Assembly: GCF_024436395.1 (NCBI RefSeq)
Contig: NZ_JAFMZO010000001.1
Coordinates: 1,062,181-1,126,180 of the forward strand
From: Paradesertivirga mongoliensis
GTDB lineage: Bacteria > Bacteroidota > Bacteroidia > Sphingobacteriales > Sphingobacteriaceae
DNA: 64,000 nt
Reading direction: 5' to 3'
This document shows, piece after piece, positions 8,533 through 18,752 of this stretch. Both the position numbers and the translations under genes were made by a program. The notes under the pieces were generated by a model. The model was given only the letters and a program-made list of their open reading frames with translations, was not told where the DNA came from and made no database searches. The number at the start of each line of letters is the position of its first letter. Position 1 is the first letter of the stretch.

Positions 8533-9261
8533 CTAAATACAAAGGGCTTCGCAGGCTTTTTCTGCCGCGAGTTTTTCTGCGTTTTTCTTATTATAGTCGC
8601 GGCCCGAGCCCATATTCTCGCCATCAACAGATACTTTTATAGTAAACAGTTTTGCACTGTCGCCTTCGGCATTAGCAATAAGTTCAAAGGTGACATCCTT
8701 CCCGTGTCGCTGGCACCATTCTATCAGTTTACTTTTGAAGTTAGTTTCGGTGTTTTCGAGGGTGTGGATGTCTATATGGGGTTTTATAATATGATTTAGC
8801 AGGAAATTTTGAGTGAAATTGTATCCCTTGTCTAGGTAAATTGCACCGATGAGCGCTTCAAATGCATCGCCAAGCAATGATCCCTGTTTGTTGGGGTAAT
8901 TGACGATCCGGTTGTCGAATTCAATTAATTCGCCCAGCCCAAGTTTTCTGGCAAGCTGATTAAGATTTGCCCGGTTTACGATTTTCGAGCGCATTTCGGT
9001 GAGAAAGCCTTCGTCTTTATAGGGATAACGTTTAAACAGCTCTTCGGCAATAACCGATCCAAGTACGGCATCGCCTAAAAACTCCAGCCGTTCATTGCTG
9101 TTTTTGGTTCCATTTTTTAGAACCACGGCTATAGAACGGTGCCGAAAGGCCATTTTATAGAGCTTAATATTTCCCGGAACGAACCCTAAAAGATTAGTCA
9201 ACCTTTTAACATACTCTCGGTGAGGAGAAAAGTAAAGCTTATAGACTTTCGAAAACAGCAT
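8533..9261 (-). CDS. rnc: Ribonuclease III, 242 aa
   Basis: Double-strand-specific endoribonuclease that processes rRNA precursors and structured RNAs. The nine-residue RNase III signature appears as NERLEFLGDAVLG (residues 56-68), with the catalytic acidic residues and the second acidic site in GDAFEALIGAIYLDKG. The C-terminal double-stranded RNA binding domain covers about 165-240 (NAEKLAAEKACEAL). It lies downstream of fabF in the common acpP-fabF-rnc order, but a terminator-like hairpin separates them, so rnc may have its own promoter. Confidence 0.96.
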   Translation of the reverse strand: MLFSKVYKLYFSPHREYVKRLTNLLGFVPGNIKLYKMAFRHRSIAVVLKNGTKNSNERLEFLGDAVLGSVIAEELFKRYPYKDEGFLTEMRSKIVNRANLNQLARKLGLGELIEFDNRIVNYPNKQGSLLGDAFEALIGAIYLDKGYNFTQNFLLNHIIKPHIDIHTLENTETNFKSKLIEWCQRHGKDVTFELIANAEGDSAKLFTIKVSVDGENMGSGRDYNKKNAEKLAAEKACEALCI

Positions 9262-9300
9262 CGTTATGTTAATAAGATAATATTAACCAGTTTGGGAATA

Positions 9301-9336
9301 AATAGCAGTGTTATTATTTGATATAACACTGCTATT
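9301..9336 (-). terminator. Hairpin after fabF
   Basis: Perfect 14-bp inverted repeat AATAGCAGTGTTAT / ATAACACTGCTATT with an 8-base loop, just beyond the fabF stop codon. The minus-strand transcript continues into a moderately T-rich stretch. It probably terminates or attenuates fabF before rnc. Confidence 0.7.
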
Positions 9337-9340
9337 TTAA

Positions 9341-10594
9341 TTATGCTTCATATTTTTTGAAGATAACTGATGCATTGTGTCCTCCGAAGCCAAACGTATT
9401 GCTTTGTGCTGCTCTAACGGTACGTTTTTGAGCAACATTAAACGTTAAGTTCAAACTTGGATCTATTTCAGGATCATCAGTAAAGTGATTTATTGTAGGT
9501 GGGATAATGTCATTCTGAATCGCTAAAATACAAGCAATACTTTCAATGGCGCCGGCAGCACCTAATAAATGCCCGGTCATTGATTTAGTAGAGCTGATAT
9601 TCAGCTTGTATGCATTTTCACCAAATAAATCGATAATGGCTTTTGATTCGCTGATATCGCCCAATGGCGTTGAGGTACCATGAACGTTGATATAATCGAT
9701 ATCAGCAGTGGTTAAACCGGCATCGTGCAAAGCATTCGTCATCACCAGACGTGCACCTAAGCCTTCCGGATGTGGCGCTGTAATATGATTGGCATCGGCA
9801 CTCATGCCTCCTCCAATAATTTCAGCATAGATTTTTGCTCCGCGGGCTTTTGCATGCTCCAGTTCTTCCAGAATTATCGCGCCTGCGCCTTCACCTGCAA
9901 CAAAGCCATCGCGATCCTTATCAAAGGGGCGGGACGCAGTTGCCGGATCGTCGTTACGCGTAGAGAGGGCATGCATGGCGTTAAAGCCACCCATTCCAGC
10001 CTCGTTTATAATCGCTTCAGAACCACCTGAGATAATTACATTGGCCATTCCGAGCCTGATGTAATTGAACGAATCTATTAGTGCATTTGTTGAAGATGCA
10101 CAAGCAGAAACGGTTGAAAAATTTGGTCCGCGAAGACCGTATTTGATCGAGATATGACCCGGAGCTATGTCCAGAATCATTTTTGGAATAAAGAAAGGAT
10201 TGAATCTGGGGGTGCCATCACCCTTAGCGAAATTCACCACTTCATCCAAAAACGTTTTTAATCCTCCAATACCTGAACCCCAGATTACTCCAATACGATT
10301 GGTATCTAACTCGCCAAATTGCAGGCCCGAATCTTTTACAGCTTCATCTGTAGCTGCAAGTGCATAATGCACAAAAGGGTCTAACTTTCTGGCTTCCTTG
10401 CGATCTAAGAAATCTTCGGGATTGAAGTTTTTTACCTCACAGGCAAACTTTGTTTTAAAGTTTGTAGTATCGTATTTGGTAATTGGAGCGGCTCCGCTTA
10501 CTCCATTAATCAACCCGTTCCAGTATTCCGAAACGGTATTTCCTATGGGAGTAAGCGCACCTAACCCTGTAACTACAACTCTTTTTAGCTCCAT
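9341..10594 (-). CDS. fabF: 3-oxoacyl-[acyl-carrier-protein] synthase II, 417 aa
   Basis: Beta-ketoacyl-ACP synthase that condenses malonyl-ACP with acyl-ACP during fatty-acid elongation. The catalytic Cys is in the motif VSACASSTNALIDSF (about residue 165), and the two catalytic His are in VHGTSTPLGD and MTGHLLGAAGAIE. The length is normal for FabF. It follows acpP at a 19-base distance on the same strand, the standard fatty-acid gene pair. Confidence 0.97.
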   Translation of the reverse strand: MELKRVVVTGLGALTPIGNTVSEYWNGLINGVSGAAPITKYDTTNFKTKFACEVKNFNPEDFLDRKEARKLDPFVHYALAATDEAVKDSGLQFGELDTNRIGVIWGSGIGGLKTFLDEVVNFAKGDGTPRFNPFFIPKMILDIAPGHISIKYGLRGPNFSTVSACASSTNALIDSFNYIRLGMANVIISGGSEAIINEAGMGGFNAMHALSTRNDDPATASRPFDKDRDGFVAGEGAGAIILEELEHAKARGAKIYAEIIGGGMSADANHITAPHPEGLGARLVMTNALHDAGLTTADIDYINVHGTSTPLGDISESKAIIDLFGENAYKLNISSTKSMTGHLLGAAGAIESIACILAIQNDIIPPTINHFTDDPEIDPSLNLTFNVAQKRTVRAAQSNTFGFGGHNASVIFKKYEA

Positions 10595-10613
10595 TTATAC
10601 TGAGGCAGCGAGA

Positions 10614-10850
10614 TTATTTTACGTTTTTTTCTAAGTATGCGATAGCCTGACCTACTGTGCCGATAGTTTCAGCCTGGTCATCAGGAATAGCAACATTGAA
10701 CTCCTTTTCAAACTCCATGATCAATTCCACGGTGTCTAAAGAGTCAGCACCAAGATCGTTAGTAAAAGATGCTTCAGGCGTCACTTCACTTTCATCCACA
10801 CCTAATTTTTCTACGATAATTGCTTTTACTCTTGAAGCGATATCAGACAT
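10614..10850 (-). CDS. acpP: Acyl carrier protein, 78 aa
   Basis: Carries growing acyl chains on a phosphopantetheine arm during fatty-acid synthesis. The attachment serine is in the classical [12 protein letters not shown] motif (about residue 37). The protein is acidic and of usual length. It is first in the acpP-fabF unit, with a near-consensus Bacteroidota promoter upstream at 10885-10915. Confidence 0.98.
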   Translation of the reverse strand: MSDIASRVKAIIVEKLGVDESEVTPEASFTNDLGADSLDTVELIMEFEKEFNVAIPDDQAETIGTVGQAIAYLEKNVK

Positions 10851-10884
10851 AGTTTCTATATTTTAATGGTTAAATAATTCTGTG

Positions 10885-10915
10885 CAAAGAAAAATAAATT
10901 CTAATTAATATCAAA
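10885..10915 (-). promoter_or_regulatory. Predicted acpP promoter (Bacteroidota type)
   Basis: On the minus strand TTTG (10912-10915) is followed after exactly 19 bases by TTTCTTTG (10885-10892). This differs from the Bacteroidota consensus TTTG-N19-TAnnTTTG at one position. It would give a leader of about 30 bases before acpP. Confidence 0.6.
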
Positions 10916-10999
10916 CCTTTTTGTTTTTGCCTAAAAACTGGCCTGACATGCTCATTCTGCGGGAATCTTTATTAATTTCGTTTTTCTAAAGATTTAAAA

Positions 11000-11413
11000 T
11001 TGAATCGGCTTACTCTAAAATACGAACTCGACCTTGATTTTGTTTTAATTGCCATCACTTCACAACTGAAAGATTATATGCTTTGTTTTAAATTAAACAG
11101 GCAACTGAACATTAATTTATACAAGATAGATGAACTTGTAATCGAAAGCAATTCTAATGAAATATTTTTTTCGCGATACCAGTATCAAATACCTGAATCA
11201 GAAACGGATGTATATTTGTTGGCAAATAAAGGTGATCAGGGATATTTGATTCCGGAAATGAAGCGGGTTGATTATTTTATTTTGATACGCAATTATATCA
11301 GCGAAGAGGAAGTTGAACAGATGATTGACGATATAAATAAGCTTCCGGAAATCCTTGCTGCGATAGAAGTTGATCCAAGAAAGTTGAAATCTAAAGAAAA
11401 TCTGATATTTTAG
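11000..11413 (+). CDS. IPExxxVDY family protein, 137 aa
   Basis: Small cytoplasmic protein of a Bacteroidota-restricted family named for the motif seen here as IPEMKRVDYFILIRNY. Function unknown. The reading frame begins at a TTG (MNRLTLKYELDLDFVLIAI). No ATG gives a full-length product, so the start is moderately uncertain. It lies 56 bases upstream of pyk on the same strand and divergent from acpP, a neighbourhood common in this phylum, and is probably co-transcribed with pyk. Confidence 0.85.
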   Translation: MNRLTLKYELDLDFVLIAITSQLKDYMLCFKLNRQLNINLYKIDELVIESNSNEIFFSRYQYQIPESETDVYLLANKGDQGYLIPEMKRVDYFILIRNYISEEEVEQMIDDINKLPEILAAIEVDPRKLKSKENLIF

Positions 11414-11469
11414 CCGAAATTATTAATAGTGTATTAAATACACCAATAGAAGTAAAATTGAAATAAATA

Positions 11470-12900
11470 ATGAAACAAATACATAAACGGACCAAAATAG
11501 TTGCCACGTTGGGCCCGGCATCGTCGAACAAAGAGGTATTACTTAGTATGATTAAAGCCGGAGTTGATGTTTGCCGCTTAAATTTTTCTCATGGAAATCA
11601 GGCAGATCACCAGGCAACTATTGATACTATTCGTGAAATAAATAAACAATACAAAACCCATATTGGTATCCTGGCGGATTTGCAAGGTCCTAAAATCCGC
11701 ATAGGAATGGTGCAGGATGGAGGCATTCACCTGATAAACGGCAGTAAAATTGAAATTACTACCAACGAATTGCTGGGTAACGACAAGCAAATTTATATCA
11801 CTTATCAAAGCTTTCCGAGAGACGTAAGGGCCGGAGAGATCATTCTTTTGGATGACGGTAAGATTCAGATGCGTGTTATCAGTACCAACAATAAAGATAC
11901 CGTTACCTGTGAGATCGTTCACGGCGGTATTCTTACTTCCCGCAAAGGCGTAAATCTTCCCAATACAAAAATTTCTATTCCAAGTTTAACGGAAGAAGAT
12001 TTAAGCAATCTTGAATTCGCTTTGCAGAATGATGTGGAATGGATCGGTTTATCGTTTGTTCGTACGGCAGAAGACATCATAGAGCTAAAAAGAATTATCA
12101 CACGCAGTGGTAAAACTGCACGTGTTATCGCTAAGATTGAAAAACCGGAAGCGATTGATAATATAGATGCAATCATCTCGGTTACGGATGGTTGTATGGT
12201 TGCCCGTGGTGATCTTGGAGTTGAAATGCCAATGGAGCAGGTTCCCGTATTGCAGAAAATGATTGCCCGTAAATGCCGCGAAGCATCTAAGCCGGTAATC
12301 GTGGCAACGCAAATGCTCGAAAGTATGATTACTACTCCGCGCCCAACACGTGCAGAGGTGAACGACGTGGCAAACTCGGTGTTGGATGGTGCAGATGCGG
12401 TGATGTTGAGTGGTGAGACATCCGTAGGTGAATTTCCGGTGATTGTTATTGAAACGATGAGCAAGATCATCAAGAATATTGAGGATTTTGCTTATCCGTA
12501 CCAAACTCCTAAAAAACTTAATCCTAATTCTCCAACTTATATTGCTGACGCAGTTTGTGGTTCGGCAGTTTACCTGGCCGAAAAAACAAATGCAGTTGGA
12601 TTGGTCTCGATGACTTCTTCGGGATATACTGCTTTCGAGATATCGAGTCATCGTCCAAAAGCCGGCACATTCATTTTTACCAGTAATCGTACTTTATTAA
12701 ATACTCTTAGCCTGCTTTGGGGAGTAAAAGGTTTTTATTATGATAAATTCGAAACTACTGATAAATCTATCAGTGATGTAAATCGCATCCTTAAAGAAGA
12801 AAGAATGGTAGTTACAGGTGAGGTGGTAATCAATACCGCCGCAATGCCGATCGAGAAAAAAGGGAAAACAAATATGATCAAAGTGACTGTGGTCGACTAA
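11470..12900 (+). CDS. pyk: Pyruvate kinase, 476 aa
   Basis: Converts phosphoenolpyruvate and ADP to pyruvate and ATP in glycolysis. The N-terminus TKIVATLGPASSNKEVLLSMIKAGVDVCRLNFSHG is diagnostic. The active-site signature with the catalytic Lys is AKIEKPEAIDNID, followed by MVARGDLGVEMP and KPVIVATQMLESMITTPRPTRAEVNDVANSVLDGADAVMLSGETSVG. The length is usual. A clear terminator follows. Confidence 0.98.
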   Translation: MKQIHKRTKIVATLGPASSNKEVLLSMIKAGVDVCRLNFSHGNQADHQATIDTIREINKQYKTHIGILADLQGPKIRIGMVQDGGIHLINGSKIEITTNELLGNDKQIYITYQSFPRDVRAGEIILLDDGKIQMRVISTNNKDTVTCEIVHGGILTSRKGVNLPNTKISIPSLTEEDLSNLEFALQNDVEWIGLSFVRTAEDIIELKRIITRSGKTARVIAKIEKPEAIDNIDAIISVTDGCMVARGDLGVEMPMEQVPVLQKMIARKCREASKPVIVATQMLESMITTPRPTRAEVNDVANSVLDGADAVMLSGETSVGEFPVIVIETMSKIIKNIEDFAYPYQTPKKLNPNSPTYIADAVCGSAVYLAEKTNAVGLVSMTSSGYTAFEISSHRPKAGTFIFTSNRTLLNTLSLLWGVKGFYYDKFETTDKSISDVNRILKEERMVVTGEVVINTAAMPIEKKGKTNMIKVTVVD

Positions 12901-12924
12901 GAGAATATCATTCAATATGAAGAC

Positions 12925-12952
12925 AAGCCGGACACAGTTCCGGCTTTTTTTA
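12925..12952 (+). terminator. Rho-independent terminator of pyk
   Basis: AAGCCGGA / TCCGGCTT inverted repeat with a 6-base loop, followed by a run of T. It starts 25 bases after the pyk stop codon. Confidence 0.9.
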
Positions 12953-13088
12953 TGGGGTTCCGGTTTGGCCGGGTGAGTCCCGCTAAATAAGGGTATCTAT
13001 CCAATCTCTTTCCCAATACGTTTTCTGGCGCATTTTGCGTTTCATATAGGTGTTTGTTTTTTTAAAAAAAATAACCTGGTTTTTGAAG

Positions 13089-13173
13089 TTATCAACATAA
13101 TAAATATCTAATAACCATGGCCTTATCTATAAAAGTTATCACAATTAAGGGCACACCAACAACCTGTGGAAAA
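13089..13173. promoter_or_regulatory. Cluster of three DnaA-box-like sites
   Basis: TTATCAACA (13089-13097), TTATCACAA (13136-13144) and, on the other strand, TTTTCCACA (13165-13173) resemble the DnaA box TTATNCACA. They lie upstream of the predicted nrdJ promoter. In E. coli DnaA controls nrdAB, so a replication-linked control is conceivable. By-eye matches of short AT-rich words can arise by chance. Confidence 0.4.
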
Positions 13174-13179
13174 GTCTGA

Positions 13180-13211
13180 TTTCAATTAAGAAGGGCAGAC
13201 AGATAAATTTG
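13180..13211 (+). promoter_or_regulatory. Predicted nrdJ promoter
   Basis: TAAATTTG (13204-13211) fits the TAnnTTTG -7 consensus exactly. TTTC (13180-13183) stands 20 bases upstream in place of TTTG. The leader to nrdJ would be about 60 bases. Confidence 0.5.
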
Positions 13212-13278
13212 ATAAAAACTCCTTATAGTTTTTTCAGGTGAGGAAATAGTTCAATACCAACAACATAATATTACAGAG

Positions 13279-16200
13279 ATGGGCAAAAATAATGCAACCA
13301 AAAAGGGAACTGGGAAAGGCTTACAGTTTCAACGCTACTTCAGTAAGGAAGGCGTAAATGTTTATGATTTGTTTCAATATGAGAAACGTTCATCGGTAAT
13401 CCGGAATCCTGCAGGTGATGCGGTGTTCGAAATGAACGATGTTGAAGTACCGGGATCATGGAGCCAGGTTGCAACCGATATTCTTGCTCAGAAATATTTC
13501 CGTAAAGCAGGTGTTCCTCAGCCTGACGGAACCACCGGTTCTGAAAAAAGTGTAAAACAGGTTGCCCATCGTATGGCGCATTGCTGGAAAAGCTGGGGCG
13601 AACGCTACGGCTACTTTGCTTCAACTAAAGACGCTGATATTTTCTACGATGAGTTAGTATATACTATCGTAGGTCAGCTAGCCGCTCCAAACTCGCCTCA
13701 GTGGTTCAACACCGGACTGCATAGTTCATATGGCATTACAGGAAAGCCTCAGGGGCATTATTATGTTGACCCGGAAACCGAAGTGCTTAGCAAGTCAACT
13801 TCTGCATACGAGCGCCCTCAGCCTCACGCTTGTTTTATTCTTTCTGTAACCGACGATTTAGTAAACGATGGTGGTATCATGGATCTTTGGGTTCGTGAAG
13901 CACGTATCTTTAAATACGGTTCTGGTGTAGGAACCAATTTCTCAGCTATTCGCGGAGAGAACGAAAAATTATCCGGAGGTGGCTATTCTTCAGGCTTGAT
14001 GTCGTTCCTTAAAATCGGCGATCGCGCCGCAGGTGCAATCAAATCTGGTGGTACAACCCGTCGTGCTGCTAAAATGGTGTGTTTAGACTTAGATCACCCC
14101 GAAATTGAAGGTTTTGTGAACTGGAAAGTAGAAGAAGAGCGCAAAGTTGCAGCATTGATCGCTGCAGGTTATTCTTCTGATTACGAAGGCGAAGCTTATC
14201 GTACTGTTGCCGGACAAAATTCAAATAACTCGGTTCGTATCCCTAATTCATTCTTTAAAGCGCTTGAGAGCGGAAAAGAGTGGGATTTAATTGGCCGTAC
14301 GAACGGTAAAGTGGTTAAATCAATTTCTCCCGATAAATTATGGCAGGATATCGCTTTTGCTGCATGGGCTTGTGCTGATCCGGGTGTTCAATATGATACA
14401 ACCATCAACGAATGGCATACCTGCCCTGAAGGTGGACGCATTAATGCATCGAATCCATGTTCGGAGTACATGTTTTTAGATAATACTGCTTGTAACCTTG
14501 CTTCAATCAACCTTGCACATTTCTTTAACCCGGAGACTTTAGTGTTTGATGTTAAAGGATTTGAGCATGCTTGTCGTGTGTGGACAGTGGTTCTTGAGAT
14601 TTCTGTTTTAATGGCTCAATTTCCGTCTAAAGAAGTTGCGCAGTTATCGTATGATTACCGCACACTTGGTTTAGGTTTCGCTAACCTGGGCTCTATGTTA
14701 ATGGTTGCTGGTATTCCTTATGATAGTGAAAAAGCGCGTGCAATTGGCGGTTCTATTTCGGCTATCATGACTGGTACTGCTTATGCAACTTCTGCTGAAA
14801 TGGCGAAAGAGCTTGGTTCTTTCAAACGCTACGAAGACAATAAAAAGCACATGCTTCGCGTAATGCGCAACCATCGCTATGCGGCTTATAACGCAACTGA
14901 TGCTTACGAAGGATTGGAAATTGCGCCTCCGGGAATTGATCAAAAATATTGTCCGGATTACTTGCTTTCTGCCGCCTGCAACGCATGGGATAAAGCAGTT
15001 GAATTAGGCGAGAAATATGGCTACCGTAATGCTCAAACAACTGTTATCGCCCCAACCGGAACAATCGGTCTGGTAATGGATTGCGACACCACAGGTATTG
15101 AGCCAGACTTCGCTTTAGTGAAGTTCAAGAAATTATCTGGTGGTGGTTATTTTAAAATCATTAACCAGGGTGTTCCATCCGCTTTGCGTAACCAGGGTTA
15201 TAAAGAGCATGAGATTGAAGCAATTGTTAACTATGCTAAAGGTGCTGCTACTTTAAAAGGCGCCCCTCATATTAATTTCGACAGTCTTGCGGCAAAAGGA
15301 TTCACTCAAGATGAGTTAGAGAAAATCGATAAATCTCTTCTTGCAGCGTTCGAAATCGGATTTGTGTTTAACCAGTGGTCATTAGGTGAGGATTGCTTGA
15401 AACGTCTCGGATTCAAACCTGAGCAATACAATTCTCCAGACTTTAACATGTTGCGTGCCTTAGGCTTTAACCGTCAGCAGATCGCAGAAGCAAATGAGTT
15501 TATTTGCGGAACAATGACGATTGAAGGTGCTCCATATTTAAAGGAAGAACATTATCCGATCTTTGATTGTGCTAACAAGTGTGGATCAAAAGGTCAGCGT
15601 TACATCCATGCAAGTGGTCACATCAAGATGATGGCTGCTGCTCAACCTTTCTTGTCAGGTGCGATTTCTAAAACTATCAACCTTCCGAACGAAGCTACTG
15701 TTGAAGAGATTAAAGAGTGTTACGAGCTTTCGTGGAAATTAGCTTTAAAAGCTAATGCGCTTTATCGCGATGGTTGTAAACTATCTCAGCCGCTTTCAAC
15801 CAAATCTTCTGATTCTAAAGAGGATAAAATGGATGCAATTGAAGAAGTGTTGGGTGAAGCGGCTAATGTTAAATTAAGCGATCTTACGGCTGATCAGGTT
15901 TTGGAAGCAGCTCGTGCAATACTTGAAAAGTCGACTGATACCAAATTCAAACGTCAGTTGTCTTCTGTAGTTGAGCGTAAAAATCTACCATCTAAACGTG
16001 GAGGTTTCACGCAAAAGGCATCAGTAGGCGGACAAACAGTATTTGTTCGTACAGGAGAATATGAGGATGGGACTTTAGGAGAGATCTTCGTGGATATGCA
16101 CAAAGAAGGTGCAACTTTCCGCTCGCTGATGAACTGTTTTGCTATTGCTATATCTGTGGGCTTGCAGTATGGTGTTCCTCTTGAGGAGTTTGTTGATAAG

Positions 16201-16584
16201 TTTACATTCACTCGTTTTGAGCCATCTGGTATGGTTGCGGGCCACGACAACATCAAGAGCTCGACTTCGATTATTGATTATATTTTCCGCCTATTAGGAT
16301 ACGAGTATCTGCAACGTACAGATTTAGTTCATGTGATTACAGAACAGAATGCTGTATTAGGAAATCCTCAAATGGAAGATACCGACACCAATCCACAGGA
16401 TAACAATTATTCGGATGTTAAATCTGATAAAGTATCGGGGGATAAAGTATTGAAACCAGTTTTGGATATCTCTGGTGGTGGTCAGTCTGACGCTCCGGCC
16501 TGCGGTAACTGCGGACACATCATGGTTCGTTCAGGAACTTGCTACAAATGTTTGAACTGCGGTACGCAGGGAGGATGTTCGTAA
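13279..16584 (+). CDS. nrdJ: Vitamin B12-dependent (class II) ribonucleoside reductase, 1101 aa
   Basis: Adenosylcobalamin-dependent enzyme that reduces ribonucleotides to deoxyribonucleotides for DNA synthesis, independent of oxygen. Visible motifs are the radical-site [21 protein letters not shown] (Asn-x-Cys-x-Glu, about residues 393-413), the phosphate-binding [29 protein letters not shown], and a Cys-rich C-terminus (ACGNCGHIM, then [14 protein letters not shown]) that holds the redox and zinc cysteines. The large single chain is typical of this NrdJ type. It stands alone, with a terminator after it and a regulated-looking upstream region. Confidence 0.96.
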   Translation: MGKNNATKKGTGKGLQFQRYFSKEGVNVYDLFQYEKRSSVIRNPAGDAVFEMNDVEVPGSWSQVATDILAQKYFRKAGVPQPDGTTGSEKSVKQVAHRMAHCWKSWGERYGYFASTKDADIFYDELVYTIVGQLAAPNSPQWFNTGLHSSYGITGKPQGHYYVDPETEVLSKSTSAYERPQPHACFILSVTDDLVNDGGIMDLWVREARIFKYGSGVGTNFSAIRGENEKLSGGGYSSGLMSFLKIGDRAAGAIKSGGTTRRAAKMVCLDLDHPEIEGFVNWKVEEERKVAALIAAGYSSDYEGEAYRTVAGQNSNNSVRIPNSFFKALESGKEWDLIGRTNGKVVKSISPDKLWQDIAFAAWACADPGVQYDTTINEWHTCPEGGRINASNPCSEYMFLDNTACNLASINLAHFFNPETLVFDVKGFEHACRVWTVVLEISVLMAQFPSKEVAQLSYDYRTLGLGFANLGSMLMVAGIPYDSEKARAIGGSISAIMTGTAYATSAEMAKELGSFKRYEDNKKHMLRVMRNHRYAAYNATDAYEGLEIAPPGIDQKYCPDYLLSAACNAWDKAVELGEKYGYRNAQTTVIAPTGTIGLVMDCDTTGIEPDFALVKFKKLSGGGYFKIINQGVPSALRNQGYKEHEIEAIVNYAKGAATLKGAPHINFDSLAAKGFTQDELEKIDKSLLAAFEIGFVFNQWSLGEDCLKRLGFKPEQYNSPDFNMLRALGFNRQQIAEANEFICGTMTIEGAPYLKEEHYPIFDCANKCGSKGQRYIHASGHIKMMAAAQPFLSGAISKTINLPNEATVEEIKECYELSWKLALKANALYRDGCKLSQPLSTKSSDSKEDKMDAIEEVLGEAANVKLSDLTADQVLEAARAILEKSTDTKFKRQLSSVVERKNLPSKRGGFTQKASVGGQTVFVRTGEYEDGTLGEIFVDMHKEGATFRSLMNCFAIAISVGLQYGVPLEEFVDKFTFTRFEPSGMVAGHDNIKSSTSIIDYIFRLLGYEYLQRTDLVHVITEQNAVLGNPQMEDTDTNPQDNNYSDVKSDKVSGDKVLKPVLDISGGGQSDAPACGNCGHIMVRSGTCYKCLNCGTQGGCS

Positions 16585-16609
16585 GGTTAAAGACGAAAAC
16601 TAAAAAGTT

Positions 16610-16643
16610 AAAGCCCTGCCAGATAATGGTGGGGCTTTTTTAT
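16610..16643 (+). terminator. Rho-independent terminator of nrdJ
   Basis: AAAGCCCTGCCA / TGGTGGGGCTTT (two wobble pairs) with a 5-base loop, followed by T residues, 26 bases after the stop codon. Confidence 0.85.
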
Positions 16644-16714
16644 TGAGGAAGTTTGCAGTTAAGACGGGTTAGGTCTAAATCGTCGCTGCAATACAAATTC
16701 CAGAATGGTCTGTC

Positions 16715-16954
16715 TTATTTTCTTGAGTCGGATAGTATTTTTTGATTTCTTCCTATAAGCAAATAGATCAAGGAGCCTAGCATGGGTAGAAAAAGCACGA
16801 TCAAGATCCATATTAGTTTACTTGTCGAGTCCTTAAACTCTGATCTCACAATATCAATTATGCAAATAAGCATTAATATGAAGGGGATGCCAGCAGTAAA
16901 AAGGATTAACAGGATCTCTGGCAACCCAAGGCCAAGAAATAGTAGATAGGTCAT
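16715..16954 (-). CDS. Small two-helix membrane protein, PLDc_N-like, 79 aa
   Basis: Residues 8-37 and 45-68 are two hydrophobic helices with a short polar hairpin (DIVRSEFKDSTSKLIW), ending PMLGSLIYLLIGR. This pattern matches the phospholipase D N-terminal (PLDc_N) membrane domain that also occurs as stand-alone proteins. Function unknown. It follows the ABC transporter gene on the same strand at a 23-base distance and is probably co-transcribed with it. Confidence 0.8.
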   Translation of the reverse strand: MTYLLFLGLGLPEILLILFTAGIPFILMLICIIDIVRSEFKDSTSKLIWILIVLFLPMLGSLIYLLIGRNQKILSDSRK

Positions 16955-16977
16955 ATTAAGTTTTTATCAAGATAGTA

Positions 16978-18735
16978 TTAATTAAGCTCAAATACTTCTT
17001 TCTCTCCAATCTGTTGCCTCCACATCGCATAATACAATCCTTTCTCTTCCAAAAGTTCAGCATGTTTCCCAGATTCGATGATGTTTCCACGTTCGAGAAC
17101 GAAGATCTTATCAGCATGCATAATTGTAGAAAGACGGTGGGCGATGAGGATCGTAATTCTCTCTTCCATATTCGAAACATCCCTGATCGTCTTGGTAATT
17201 TCTTCTTCGGTTAAAGAATCAAGCGCTGAGGTCGCTTCATCGAAGACGAGAATATCCGGCCTTCTTAGTAATGCTCTTGCTATTGATAAACGCTGCTTCT
17301 CTCCGCCGGAAACTTTTACACCACCTTCTCCGATCACGGTGTCCAGGCCTTTATCAGCCCGAGCTAGTAAGGTATGACAAGCTGCTTTATTCAACACGTC
17401 CATACATTCCTCATCACTTGCATCGGGTCTGACGAATTGAAGGTTCTCACGAATGGTTCCCGAGAAGAGCTGGGTGTCTTGCGTAACGAAGCCTATGCGC
17501 TCGCGTAAGCGATCTAAATCAATTTCTTTAGAAGATGTATTGTTGTAAAGTACATCGCCCTCCAGCGGCTGGTATAAGCCTACCAACAGTTTCACCAAAG
17601 TTGTTTTTCCTGATCCAGATGGTCCGACAAAAGCTACTGTCTCTCCTGCATCTGCTTCGAAAGAGATATTTCTTAACGCATTTGTGGTTGCTGTTCTGTG
17701 CTTAAAGCTTACGCCATCAAAAGAGAAACGATTAATACGCTCAAAATGAACTGGTTTTGCTGGTTTGATATCAATGGGAGTCTCTAAAATGTTTCTAAAA
17801 TTTGCCAGCGAGACTTCGGTCTCCCTCCAGGTCAGGATTACATTTCCTAACTCTTGCAATGGTCCGAAAAGGAAGAATGAGTAAAATAGAAATTGGAAAT
17901 ATTGGCCCGGCGAAATAGAGTTATCGAAAATCAATATTAGCAAAATAACTACCATGATACTTCGTACCATATTTACAGTAGTGCCCTGCACAAAGCTCAT
18001 ACTTCTTACATATTTTACTTTCTTAAGCTCTAGCCCAAGAATCTTGTAAGTAGTATTATTCAGGCGTTTTATCTCCTGGTCGGCTAAACCGAGACTTTTT
18101 ACCAATTCAATGTTTCTTAATGATTCTGTAGTTGAACCTGCAAGTGCAGTAGTTTCGCCGACGATCTTCCTTTGAAGGGTTTTAATCTTTCGGCTAAGCA
18201 CCAGACTTAAGATTGCGATCACCGGAATGGCAGCAAAATAGACAAGTGTTACTTTGTAACTTACGGTTAGGGAATAGACAATAACGAAGATCATCCCAAT
18301 CAGGCTCACATAGAGGATACTGATAAAGGACGTAATGAATTTCTCTACGTCCTGACGTACTTTTTGCAAAATCCCCAAGGTTTCACCACTTCTCTGGTCT
18401 TCAAACACCTGATATGGTAGTTGCAGAGAATGCTGCAAACCATCCGCATACATTTTTGCCCCCACTTTCTGAACTATAATGCTCGTGAAATAATCCTGAA
18501 AGTTTTTGGCTATGCGTGATACCATGGCTGCACCGACAGATAAGCCGACCCAGGTTAGCGCCAGCGAGATGTAAGCATCACGTGTAAGCTCGTCTTTCTT
18601 TTCAATCAATTCGTCGACAATTCTGCCTGTGATATATGGATCGAGTAAAGAAAAACTTTGATTGATGGCTGCAAGAAAGAGCGCTAAAAGCACCACTCCG
18701 CGATGCATGCTTAAATACTTTACGAGTAGTTTCAT
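16978..18735 (-). CDS. ABC transporter, fused permease and ATPase (exporter type), 585 aa
   Basis: Half-transporter of the ABCB/MsbA-like exporter family in the inner membrane; it would work as a homodimer. An N-terminal six-helix transmembrane domain (about 1-310) is followed by the ATPase. Walker A is FVGPSGSGKTTLVKLLVG, the Q-loop GFVTQDTQLFSG, the signature VSGGEKQRLSIARALLRRPDILVFDEATSALD and the H-loop IAHRLSTIMHAD. The ATG at 18735 was preferred to an upstream TTG. The substrate (lipid, drug or peptide) cannot be told from sequence. Confidence 0.93.
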   Translation of the reverse strand: MKLLVKYLSMHRGVVLLALFLAAINQSFSLLDPYITGRIVDELIEKKDELTRDAYISLALTWVGLSVGAAMVSRIAKNFQDYFTSIIVQKVGAKMYADGLQHSLQLPYQVFEDQRSGETLGILQKVRQDVEKFITSFISILYVSLIGMIFVIVYSLTVSYKVTLVYFAAIPVIAILSLVLSRKIKTLQRKIVGETTALAGSTTESLRNIELVKSLGLADQEIKRLNNTTYKILGLELKKVKYVRSMSFVQGTTVNMVRSIMVVILLILIFDNSISPGQYFQFLFYSFFLFGPLQELGNVILTWRETEVSLANFRNILETPIDIKPAKPVHFERINRFSFDGVSFKHRTATTNALRNISFEADAGETVAFVGPSGSGKTTLVKLLVGLYQPLEGDVLYNNTSSKEIDLDRLRERIGFVTQDTQLFSGTIRENLQFVRPDASDEECMDVLNKAACHTLLARADKGLDTVIGEGGVKVSGGEKQRLSIARALLRRPDILVFDEATSALDSLTEEEITKTIRDVSNMEERITILIAHRLSTIMHADKIFVLERGNIIESGKHAELLEEKGLYYAMWRQQIGEKEVFELN

Positions 18736-18752
18736 TATATACAAAAATGAAA

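Larger units (their letters stand above)
12953..13278 (+). other. nrdJ upstream region
   Basis: About 325 bases without a gene between the pyk terminator and nrdJ. It holds three DnaA-box-like nonamers (13089-13173) and a promoter-like element (13180-13211). I found no cobalamin riboswitch core, although the downstream enzyme is B12-dependent. Confidence 0.6.

Noticed and set aside
11578..12651. Long antisense reading frames (114, 184 and 188 aa) within pyk
   Set aside because: They lie on the opposite strand of a highly conserved gene, overlap one another and have no family features.
13089..13173. Chromosomal replication origin next to nrdJ
   Set aside because: There are only three imperfect DnaA-like words and no dnaA, dnaN or other origin-linked genes nearby; promoter regulation is the more modest reading.
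12953..13278. Cobalamin riboswitch upstream of the B12-dependent nrdJ
   Set aside because: I searched the leader for a B12-box-like core and the usual multi-stem arrangement and saw neither; the leader is short and AT-rich.
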